A DNA stretch of 64,000 nucleotides from Phymatolithon calcareum (taxonomy: Eukaryota > Rhodophyta > Florideophyceae > Hapalidiales), in NCBI GenBank assembly GCA_977006965.1, contig OZ345359.1, forward strand, positions 2,852,001 through 2,916,000, written 5' to 3'. The notes below the pieces were generated by a model. The model did not search any database. It was not told the DNA's origin and worked only from the letters and a program-made list of their open reading frames with translations. Both the position numbers and the translations under genes were made by a program. Shown here one piece after another: positions 54,151 through 63,491 of this stretch; the first letter of the stretch is position 1; every line of letters starts with the position of its first letter.

Positions 54151-56046
54151 AGAAGCAAGGACTAAGAGTGCAAGGATCAGCACAGACGTATATTCGATAC
54201 CTCTAAGAACACGAGCTGTTGAACAAGTCAGCGAAGAGGGCCGTGGATGGAAAGGTCACTCAAAAGGATGAGTAACTGCGAATGTATTCGGCAGGGAGTG
54301 AGACAGAGAAGAACAAAAAACGCAAAATCGCTGTTGATAGGAGCGAGAATCCAAACCCCGTAGTCGGTTTGCTTCAGAAGGAAAGGGCTGTTGTTCAGAT
54401 TACTTCCGAGAAACTACTAAATCAGGACTGACCGGCCCAAGAACTAGATAAGCTCAGTTTCATACTCCAGCGCGGGCAGCTTGTCCGCCCCGGCCCAATC
54501 GTCTTCATCGATGAGGCTCTCGAATGCGTGACTTTGGCAGTGGCTTGGTTATGTACATCAAAAAGCTGAGAAACGAGAACGGCGCAGGATAAGTGCTTAC
54601 GCATGTACCGCGCCTCCTGGCATGAGAAGCTACGCTATGCTATATGAGAAGCTGTGCAATAAGCTCGGTCCATGAGACGTCGGACGCCGAGTTGAAAACA
54701 ACTACGCTTCGCTACTGGACGTCGTGCACAGTGCAGTGCAATGCCGGAGGCAGAAAACACCACAGGAAGAAAAGAAGAGGACAAGCAAGAAGAAAGGAAA
54801 TGGTAGCTGTGGCAGATCTGTACACGGGAGAAGAAGCTTGACGACAAAAGCTAAGACGCCGACTCGACGCTTACGGACAGATGAAGTCAACACAGCGACG
54901 TCCCTCGGCGGCGAACATGGCTTGAACCACGACCGAAGAACCGGCGCACGAGAAGGGAATGAGGAACTTGAACACGGTTGTCACCGATCTGGCTTGAACG
55001 GCGGACGATTGTGCGCAAGGAATGTGGAGAGAACGTCGACTTCGCGTAGTCTAAGGGACGTGCAGGCGAACACCCGCGTGCGGCGATCCGAGCATAGAGC
55101 CGAAATCCAAAGAACTCCCCACCTTCCTTTACTCAAAAGAAGGAACTAGCTGTCTTATATACCACTCTAGTGACACGTAAACATCACCCAAATATCCATA
55201 AAACCCGATTAGCTTATGGCCTAACGGATCACCTACTCAGGCTAGCATGCATCACGAGATCATAGTGCAGGCGTAAAGTCGCGAGAGAAACAGCGCCAGA
55301 TCTGAATCAGCAAATGCCAATACCCCTGGCGCCACACACAGCTAGGAATGCAACACTTGATATAGGACTGGGAAATCATTCCCTCCGCGCTTTTCGCGGC
55401 ACGCTTATACATAGATGTAGGTAGCAAATGACTACGCCCTGCATATTGTTCATACGATTGTGGGGCATTTTAGATCGACTCGACCGCACGCCAAAGTTTC
55501 ATTCGCTCCGCACCTTCTCCTCAACTCAAGGAGATATAGAGCACTTGCCAGCAAGTGGTCATGTGGAATATTCCCTCCAAAGAGCACCTCCACTCTTATC
55601 AAGCTCACAGGTCAATGTATAAATGATCCATCTAAGAAGTAATAAATGGCCTCGACAGCGCCTGGACGAAGCGAGCATTCGAAGAGCTCTTAGCCATGTT
55701 TCAGGCTGCGGAAAAGTATATTCTGCTTGCAACCAGTAATTGCCGTCCCCGAGGTCCAGAAAGAGACCAGAGTTTGGATTTTGTGCCCCATTGAATCGCG
55801 TTGCACCATCAAAAACTAGAAACTCGTCTTTAAACAAAAATTCTTTTCTAACCTTTCTTTTTTTCCCTGATATTAAGTCAATCCAGATCGTATATTTACG
55901 ATGAAGAGCAGTGCTGTAACTGACGTGAATTTCATGACGAAGAGAAAGAAGTCTACATTAACCGACTAAATATGAGGCCAAAGTGGTTCAAGCTATTGAG
56001 GAGATACTACATTTTTCTGAATAGGGCAACTGAGATTTTGAATGTA
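54151..56046. other. Long gap, no identified gene
   Basis: A 141-codon + frame at 54,724-55,149 is Arg/Lys/Thr-rich and could be a decayed basic capsid-like or low-complexity protein. 55,559-55,837 (reverse strand, 92 codons, MFKDEFLVFDGATRFNGAQN) is protein-like but unidentified. The string GTGGCGCCAGGGGTATTGGC on the reverse strand near 55,340 resembles a primer-binding site, but no LTR pair is seen. Confidence 0.3.
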
Positions 56047-56745
56047 CAGTCGAACCTGTATAGCTGCAACCTGTATAGCTGCAAAACCTGCATTCATGCA
56101 ATCGAATCGCCTAGACCGATTTGGTATATGCCGAAAAGTAACTAAATTTAAACCTACCTTGCAAACTGCATTAGTGCAACTGAAGGGAATGCCGCCCTTA
56201 ATTTTGAATAAAATTTTGATAGCACGGATTGCAACAGAGACTGGCTCTCGTCATAAATCGTGCAGGGCTGCTTGCCAAGTAAGTTCCATGTGCTACATAG
56301 AATAGCGTTTTTTGATGATGCTCATCCCTGCAGGAAACACCACTGCGCATACCTCGTCAGCCCAAATGAGGAGGATGACTGCATCGCAGATGTGGAAGAG
56401 GCGGCACTTGTCGGCGATATCCTGCATGAAATGAATCCTGTTGAGACCAGCGAAGCCGCTGAGAGTGTTGAAAAGGAGAACAAGCCGAAATTGTCGCTTG
56501 CTGAGCAGTTGCGTCATCTGAGTTTGGCAGTAGAGATCATGGACGAGAGAGGAGAGTGTTCGTGGTCTGTGCGGCGCGCCATCCACGCATCGCAACGTAA
56601 GATTCGCTCCGACCACAAGAAGGGGCTCCAGCAGAGAAAGGTCACTGATTGGTTCAACTGAGCCTCGTGGACGATTGGGTAGAATGTTTCTGTAGCCCCT
56701 TATGATAAAGCCTCCAAGACTGCAAAACCTCTATTACTGCATACC
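56047..56745 (+). mobile_element. pogo/Tigger-like deletion derivative, copy B, one end lost
   Basis: Begins after TA (56,045-56,046) with the same terminal sequence as copy A (CAGTCGAACCTGTATAGCTG) and the tandem CTGTATAGCTGCAA. It is nearly identical to the reverse complement of 31,373-30,675. It ends abruptly at GCATACC (56,745), lacking the last 42 bp including the terminal inverted repeat. Adjacent sequence is unrelated, so the right end was removed by deletion or a later insertion. Confidence 0.87.
56260..56661 (+). pseudogene. Tigger/pogo transposase C-terminal remnant (copy B)
   Basis: 133 codons differing from copy A at only three residues that I can see (Leu to Phe in HRIALFDD, Pro to Ser in KPKLPLAEQ, Cys to Arg in RKICSDH). 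Same acidic stretch and GLQQRKVTDWF ending, no catalytic residues. Confidence 0.75.
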
Positions 56746-57558
56746 GAGAAGGCGCGCAGACAATTGTTCTTGAGAATACTTTACCAGGTTAAGTATGGTT
56801 ACAGCACATGATGAAAAAAAGATCATCGTAAAGAGCACAAGGACGGACCGGGCGAAACTAGGAACGCAAAGAATTCCAGCGCGAGCGGCTCGCCCGCGCA
56901 GGCGGAAGTGCCCTCGCCGATGAGGCTCGAGAATGCGCGCATTTTGGCTGCAGCTCGACAGAAATTGCTTGTCGTGATCATGAACGCGCCTATATTGTCG
57001 TGCCCCCAAAGTTTCTTTATTTATAGGTGACTTCGATGCCATCGCATCGCCGCTGTAGAGAATTGACCAATTCCAAAACTCGAGGCGACAAATAAAACAA
57101 AAAGGCTATCATAGCTGGTCCAAGCTCGCTTTCCTCTGGAAGGTGATCCGCTCACGAACCAAGCCGAGTGCCGCGGAAAGCCGATCCCCGAGAGGTGCTG
57201 CTGTAACCAGAGACAGCAAGGAGTCAGCCAATCTGTGCGTAAAAAAGACTGCTTTACCAGGAAGCCGGCGTATTGGTTCTGTGGCATCATAATGCCTACA
57301 CGTGTAGCACCGCATCTTCCTATTCTCCATTGGTCACTATATGGCCAATCACATTCTTCCACATCTCCCTTTGTAATCTCCCAGATTTTCTCAGCAGTAA
57401 AAGGAGGAGCCCAGGCAGGAGAGTGAGACAGGGGGTCTGGGGGTTATTTTCGTCCCCTTTCATTTTGCCATCTGCGCGCGCGTTCTCCCCACTCGAACAC
57501 AGCCTTCCGATACAGGCGCTCGCTACCGCACGTACACGTCGTACTACCTACCACAGTT
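56746..57558. other. Upstream of copia element; possible LTR/leader
   Basis: 57,270-57,558 is expected to hold the copia 5' leader or LTR end, but I see no partner sequence after 62,441. No supported gene. Confidence 0.35.
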
Positions 57559-58898
57559 ATGGGCCCAGCGCCTGGTTCTTCGAAAGGTCATTCGCCGACA
57601 GACCCTCCCATGTTCAGTCCAACCGAGGACATGGAGGTCTGGCGTCGCGAGATTTCTAGATGGGTGACCACCACCTCAGAAGCCCCCAAGAAGGGCACAG
57701 ACCGCGTCTACCAGACCGTATTCGCCACATTAGCTCGTCAGTTATACGATCGAGGTCTGCCCACGGCTCCGAAGTCTATCGTCGATGAGGCTCATTCTCA
57801 TGGCCTTGTAGATTTCGATCAGGAAGACCAAATTGAGGCTGTAAGGGAATTGCTGTTGATCCACCCATTGCAGTAGTCACCAGACTGATAGCTTCCTTCC
57901 ATGCGGTCACAAACTGCCGTCGTCGTAAGGGAGAGGATCTTCAGACCTTCGTCTCCAGGTTCCGTGGTCTTGCAGCTGAGCATCTAATGCACGCAGGAGC
58001 ATCTGCCTCGTCCCAACTTTGGGAAGTTCTGGCGATCACACTGCTCAATAATGCTTCACTGAGCTAGGATACCCTAAGTAGTGCTAAGCTTCAGTTGATC
58101 AGGTTCGCCGAGTCCCGCAAGCGAAACGAATTTGATCCCTCTCTTCTTCTGAGTCCTGCAGATCATTCGAAGGTTGACCACATTTTAGGTGAGCTTAAAG
58201 AGCTTCGGGAGGATCGATCCTTGAAGATCTATAAGAAGGACACCTTCCAGAAAGCAGCTCGCAAAGCAGTTCACGTTCGATCCAACCTAAACGAATTAGT
58301 GAGCGATCTGGGGTCTGTTGCGAAAAGCGACAAAGAATTGAATAAGCCATCTGATAAGGCCGCCAATCAGATGCTTTTCAGTTCCGGAACCCGATGCCGT
58401 CTTTATCTTGATGACGCTGTTGCAGTCTTGCGCAACATTTCCTCCTCACCGAAACCATCCGTTTCAATGACCCCTGCAGAGATCGAAAATCTTATCGGTC
58501 AGAGGGTAAATAAGGCCCTACTGGCGTTTAACTCTTCATCGAGAGAGAATTCGCAGACCAAGAATCGCGAATCTAGCGTTCAAAATCGCAAAACATCCAC
58601 GCAGCAGAGACCCTCACTTCCCTCACGATTGCAAGGGCGTATTGGGAAGCGCCGAAACAATCGCTCGAAACGTCCTCCTCGTGTCGGACCAAGTGGTTCT
58701 GCATCATTCTGCTACGACTGTGGCTCCTCAAAGCACAAACGTGGACATGATTCTTGTCCTCAGCCATCGTTTGGCACGAAGCAGATTCGCTCTCAAGGCG
58801 GGTGCGATAATCCTGCTGAGAAAAAGGATCGATCAAGCTCTGAACAAGACCAGCATTTCCGAATGGGCTCCAACCCTTCCAAGCACAGACATGCCTAA
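57559..58898 (+). pseudogene. copia gag with zinc knuckle
   Basis: 57,559-57,876 encodes 105 residues from ATG (MGPAPGSSKGHSPTDPPMFS). The sequence continues in a second frame from about 57,873 (VVTRLIASFHAVTNCRRRKG, EDLQTFVSRFRGLAAEHLMH), interrupted by TAG at 58,065, then 58,095-58,898 (267 codons). The C-terminal part has a basic Arg/Lys region and a retroviral-type knuckle CYDCGSSKHKRGHDSC. The gag frame overlaps the protease frame (58,841-58,898), one base out of phase (-1 relation). No canonical slippery heptamer is present in that overlap, so I read it as mutation rather than programmed shifting. Confidence 0.75.
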
Positions 58899-58939
58899 CA
58901 TCTGGCGTTGGTGCCCCATCTGACGTTAGTCCATCCCTC

Positions 58940-60411
58940 TTGGATCCAAATCCAGTCCTTGACATCGGTTGTCCGCGTAGTGTCGGCGAAATCGAATCTG
59001 CTGCTGCCCTTTGTATTGCTATGGGAATTGATCTTGTTCTAAATCCTCTTGATTGTGCTCCATTCTACCATTCCTACGGTCCGAAAGGCAGTGATCTCAA
59101 GCTGACCATAGCTTTATGGAAGCTCAATACCACAGATCTCAATTGTCGAAATGTCCAGCTGCCTTTCTATCTCACGAAAGGTGACGGTCCTTTGCTTCTT
59201 GGTAATCATATACTTTCTCGATCCAATTTGTTCGGGGACCAAAATCTTCTCGAAATTCCGTCTAATGTTCTCAATCTGTCTCCTCACCGCTTGATTCTTC
59301 CTACATATACTTCAGGAAACAAAAACACACTTCGAACTTATTTGCACCTTGTTCCATCCCAATCGAAGGCATTTAAGTCATTCTTTACTTCCACCAAATC
59401 ATTTTATACTTCTGCTTTGCTGGACAGGGAAGCCCCGTTTCTATCTTCCACTTCCTCATCCTACCCGAGCATTTCCGACTCAAAAGTCGCCCGAAACTTG
59501 GCAACAAAGCTCGACGTTTACACACACCTCACTGTCCGGGACATGCGTGAGATATGTAAACGAGCTGGAATTTATACTCCTATCTTTCAAAATGCACTCG
59601 AGTGGGCATATGCAAAGTGCACTAGTTGCAAACAGACTGGACGTCCGCTAAATGCGAAAAATGTATCCTTAAGAAAGATCCAGCTTGACTTCATGTACGT
59701 TCAAGAGCTTGGAAACCTCCCCATTCTCCACATGAAAGACGTTGCAAGTGGCTTTTCTGCTACGGTCCTCATGTCTTCACGTGATATGGACGATTTGCTC
59801 AAAATGATTATTACGCACTGGTTCAATGTGTATGGTCCACCTCGAATCATTTCCGGAGATCCACAGTTTAGCAATGAGGTTATTGATCCATGTGCAAATT
59901 CCATCACTGTTCATTTGATCCGAGACCTGCGCGACGGCACAAAAAGATTGACTCCGTCGAATCCGGTAACGCAACCATCCGACTCTTCGTACAGCGTTTA
60001 ATCAAAGACGAACAGCATCTTCGCAGCGTGCGAGGAATTTACAAGTCAGACTATGAGATTCTCTCAAGGGCTACTTTCCTCAAAAACGTCCTTCATGGTG
60101 GAAAGATCCTGAGCAGCTTTGAGCTCGCTAGAGGATACACTCCATCTCTCTGTGGTCTACCAAAGAGCGCGCTCACCGACAAGATATTCACATCGCATCA
60201 CGAACAGGTTGCACGCAGAGCTCTCAGCTTGCTCTTAACCACAAAGAACGTTCGTCCGGTTGGCCAACACATCCTAACGCCAAAGACTCCGGTTTACTAT
60301 TTCAAGAAAGAGACAAAATTTGGAAAATTGCATCTTGGTTTCGTCCTCAGGGCAGAAAAGTATTTTGCGCTCATCTGTAATACTTCAAAGCTCAAAGGTC
60401 GGCCCTTCTAA
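58940..60411 (+). pseudogene. copia protease and integrase
   Basis: The protease active-site context PNPVLDIGCPRSVG has Asp-Ile-Gly instead of the usual Asp-Thr/Ser-Gly, followed by PLLLGNHILSR. The integrase zinc motif is partial (THLTVRDMREICKRAGI, then AKCTSCKQTGRP). First catalytic Asp in IQLDFMYV, second in RIISGDPQFSNEVI. The Glu (VESGNATIRLFV) is in another frame starting near 59,890, so a frameshift at about 59,900-59,990 separates them. The post-integrase part runs to TAA at 60,409. Confidence 0.8.
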
Positions 60412-62441
60412 GTGGCATACGAGGACATTCGTCTGGCTCCATCCTCCTCACTTCTTCACGAGCTCGACGTCCTTGAGCTCGGAGAGCTTTCTTTCTTTGG
60501 CCCCGATGATGACCCAAATCCGGTACCAGAGATTAATGACCCAATTTCAAGTCCCGGAAATAACACTGGAGATTCCGACAGCTCTTCTATTCAAGAGGAA
60601 CACGCTCTATGGTCCATGCATCCTCTTTCCTGGTCATTCTTCGGTTCCGTTTCCTTATCTGATAAGAAGGTGAATGTCCCCTCCATGGATATCGGCACTG
60701 TTTCAACCGCCTTCGATCAGTCCAAAGACATTGGAGAATATCCGTCAAGACGTCCTAATATAATTCCTTGTTCTTTGGATTCTTCCGAACAACGGATACT
60801 TCACAGAATATGAGAAATCATAGCACTCTCTCCTGTCTCAGAAACTAAATTGCAGTTCGCACCGAGATGGATTCTCGATAAGGCAATTGCAAAAGAAAAG
60901 AGCAACTACGTCGACAAAGGAGCCTTCAGTCCTGTAAGCATTCGACAAGTGCCACAGAGATCTAACATAATCAGCTCCCATCACTTCTTCGAGATCAAGA
61001 ACAATGGTATCCAAGGCAAGCTGAAGCTGAAATGCAGACTCGTTCCACACGGAAATCGCGACAAGGAAAAGGAAGAGCTTCGGAAAGACTCTTCAACGGC
61101 ACAGTTTTCTGTAATACGTATACTCCTTTCTCTGGCTGCGCTTATGCATTTCAGGCTTGCAACTATCGATATCTCTGGGGCTTATCTACAAGCAGGAACG
61201 CTTCAGCACGACATATATATGCGCCCACCAAAAGGTTTGTAAGACTATATTGATGAAGTCTGGAAGCTCATCAAACTTGCTTTTGGTCTTGTCGAGTCTG
61301 GACGTCTCTGGAAGCTCTGCGTGGAAGACTAGATGTCTGAGTATGGATTGGAAACCATTCCAGGTGTCCCGCAGCTGTTTATTCTAAGAAAAAACCACTC
61401 CAAAATTGTCCTGCTCATTGCAAAGGTAGTTCACGATCTACTTTTCGCCGGAAGTCCAAAAGAAATTCAAAGATTCAAAGGCGCTATTTCAATGCGCTTT
61501 ATAATTGGCCGCTTCGTTGCAGAGCGCAAATTGCTGTTCAACAGACTGTTGATTGAGCAATCTGAAGACTATAGTGTCCGTTTTTCCATGATCGAGTTCA
61601 TGAGCACAATTTCTCCATTGGATATTCCGCGCACTCGTCGAAAGCAGCACGAAGATGTATGCACTCCCGCTGAGCTCACGTCTTTCCAAAGCCTCACCGG
61701 GAAGCTTAACTACATTGGCCATGGAGTTCTTCCTCAAGCATCACTTGCTTCCAGCAAACTCCAGCAGAATGTTGGGAGTCTTCGTGTCAAACACTTGAAG
61801 GAAGCAAACTCTGCGTTCCATCAACTTCGTCAGCTTTCGCCAGCCCTCCTGTATAATTCGCTACCGTCTCCTCTCCTAGACCACTCATCTTTCCAGTCTA
61901 TCTCGATTCTTTTCTTTTCTGATGCCAGTACTGGAACATCCTCTTACGGCCAAACAGGATTTATCACGGGACTATACATTCCCGGTCAGGACCGCTCTGT
62001 GTACCACTTTCTCGATTGGTACAGTTGCAAGCAGTCGCGGATATCGTTTTCCTCCGTTGGTGCCGAAAAACTTGCCGCTGCAGAGTCCGCCGACCGCTCA
62101 CTTCTGTTAGTAGAATGGATCTCGGTCATTATATCCCCGCACAAACAAATTCCACTAGTTCTCACCGTCTATTCGTATGGTCTACACTCCACGATCACTA
62201 CGTACACGAGGGTCGTGATTATCGTCTTCGTCCTACTGTATCTCGTCTTCGTGATTCATTTGAGGCTGCATATATATCAGTTATGCAGTGGATACCTGGA
62301 TCTCAGAATCTAGCAGACGCGCTCACCAAAGCCAATCCTGTTGTTTTCAAAACATTGAACAACACAATGGTATCGGGAATCCTCCCACACATGACTTTAT
62401 CCAAAGCGCACCGAATTATCTGTTCGCAACACAATTTGTAA
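60412..62441 (+). pseudogene. copia reverse transcriptase and RNase H
   Basis: After a linker (60,412-60,810) the RT begins near 60,850: KCRLVPHGNRDKEKEELRKD, SSTAQFSVIRILLSLAAL, LATIDISGAYLQAG (motif A, Asp present), DIYMRPPKGL, stop, DYIDEVWKLIKLAFGL. The YVDD-box equivalent reads KVVHDLLFAG, losing one Asp. A second stop (61,330) precedes 61,333-62,313. RNase H: FFSDASTGTSSYGQTGF, SCKQSRISFSSVGAEKLAAA (DEDD-type residues recognisable). A frameshift near 62,170 leads into AAYISVMQWIPGSQNLADAL, TKANP, ending 62,441. Confidence 0.82.
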
Positions 62442-62528
62442 ATCTCTGCTAAACTCGTTATCACTGTTCACGATTCATAATGAGCCAATCGCATTCGCAC
62501 GACTACCTCATGCTCAAATCTCCACCAC
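62442..62528. other. Junction between copia remnant and H3-mimic element
   Basis: 87 bases between the copia stop and the convergent protease stop. No terminal repeat of either element is recognised. Confidence 0.4.
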
Positions 62529-63491
62529 TTAGTCCGAGCCTCTCTTCCTCTTGTTCCGATTCCGGGGCCTGTTCCGCTTCCCTGTAACCATCGGAATCAT
62601 CCGCACCTCTTCGATGTAATCGAACCTGACGCCGTCTCCGAGACATGCCCTCAACGCTTGAGGACTAAGCTTCAAGGCACAGCGCTCCATGCCGTCGAAA
62701 ATAAGTTTCCTGTTGGCATCAATAACCACTATGTGGTTCTCGAATCCCGTGCCAGGCAAGGTAGTAAGGTATATCCCGCTATTTTGCTGCATGAGCCAAT
62801 TCAGACTTGGCTCCCCAATTCCAGGCACATGTACTAGCGCATACCTTCCCACTGCGTCCGAAAACCATTTCGACAGGTCTGCTAGACCTCTCACGCGTGG
62901 TTCGTCCACTCTTCCTCGAACCACATTCCGCATCACTTCACGAGCATCATCTGGTCGTCCCAGCTCCTTGATTCCGTTCAGCACTTCCGCCAAAACGCAC
63001 GATGTATCACCGCCCGTCTGATAATATACCGGGTATTCTGCACAGTAATAAGACTTGGCAGCCCTGCTTGCACCCCGACTCCCGGGACGATCCAGGCGCA
63101 AAGCAAGACCTTTGTGATCGATACACCATTTGTCTACTGCGTCCACGCAGAGATACGTAGGGTCAAGTCCCAGGACCGCTATGCCATCCCCTGTCACTCT
63201 GTGTGTTTTACCGACCTTGCCTCTACCGTCGACGGGAACGCCAGCAATCTTAGTCATCTCCATGATATACAGTATGATTGGATACCACTTCAGACCTTTC
63301 TTATCGGCAGAGGCGTAGAAACGGCCATCAATCTCTCTTTCCTTCTGACCGTCCGAGAGCTTGATCTTCCGGAACTGCCAGCCTGCGCTACTACTCGCAC
63401 TTCCACGTTCTTCCTCAAGAAACCCCAACCGCGCTGCATCATGCACCGTCAGCTTGCGTTTGGGCCTTCTTCTTTCTTCTCCACCCAGCAC
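62529..63491 (-). CDS. Downstream ORF: papain-fold-like cysteine protease domain
   Basis: The frame is open from about 63,585 to TGA/TAG at 62,531-62,529. Numbering from the GTG at 63,491 gives 320 residues. No good ATG start lies near the overlap, which favours entry by frameshifting at 63,458 (309 codons translated). YYQTGGDTSCVLAEVLNGIK (Q158, C165) is followed by FENHIVVIDANRKLIFDGME (H253, D258 or D266). The Gln, Cys, His, Asp order and spacing are those of papain-like peptidases such as C39, Josephin or OTU types, but the exact family is not recognised. The N-terminal about 140 residues are basic and mixed. The C-terminus (KRNRPRNRNKRKRG) is a strong nuclear-localisation or nucleic-acid-binding tail. 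Confidence 0.7.
   Translation of the reverse strand: MLGGEERRRPKRKLTVHDAARLGFLEEERGSASSSAGWQFRKIKLSDGQKEREIDGRFYASADKKGLKWYPIILYIMEMTKIAGVPVDGRGKVGKTHRVTGDGIAVLGLDPTYLCVDAVDKWCIDHKGLALRLDRPGSRGASRAAKSYYCAEYPVYYQTGGDTSCVLAEVLNGIKELGRPDDAREVMRNVVRGRVDEPRVRGLADLSKWFSDAVGRYALVHVPGIGEPSLNWLMQQNSGIYLTTLPGTGFENHIVVIDANRKLIFDGMERCALKLSPQALRACLGDGVRFDYIEEVRMIPMVTGKRNRPRNRNKRKRGSD

Larger units (their letters stand above)
57559..62441 (+). mobile_element. Ty1/copia retrotransposon, lineage B, degenerate
   Basis: The copia order is readable throughout: gag with zinc knuckle (57,559-58,898), protease (58,940-59,250), integrase (59,500 to about 60,200), RT (60,850-61,450) and RNase H (61,900-62,441). The disabling changes I can place are a frameshift near 57,873, TAG 58,065, a frame change in 58,841-58,898, a frameshift near 59,900-59,990, TAA 60,409, TGA 60,811, TAA 61,240, TAG 61,330 and a frameshift near 62,170. 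No LTR pair was identified, so the element is not active. It differs from the copia fragment at 4.4-5.65 kb. Confidence 0.88.

Noticed and set aside
55325-55345. Primer-binding-site-like GTGGCGCC string on the reverse strand
   Set aside because: No LTR end beside it and no partner LTR in the window.
58841-58898. Programmed gag-pol frameshift in the copia element
   Set aside because: The frames are in -1 relation and overlap, but no canonical slippery heptamer is in register and the element carries many other lesions.
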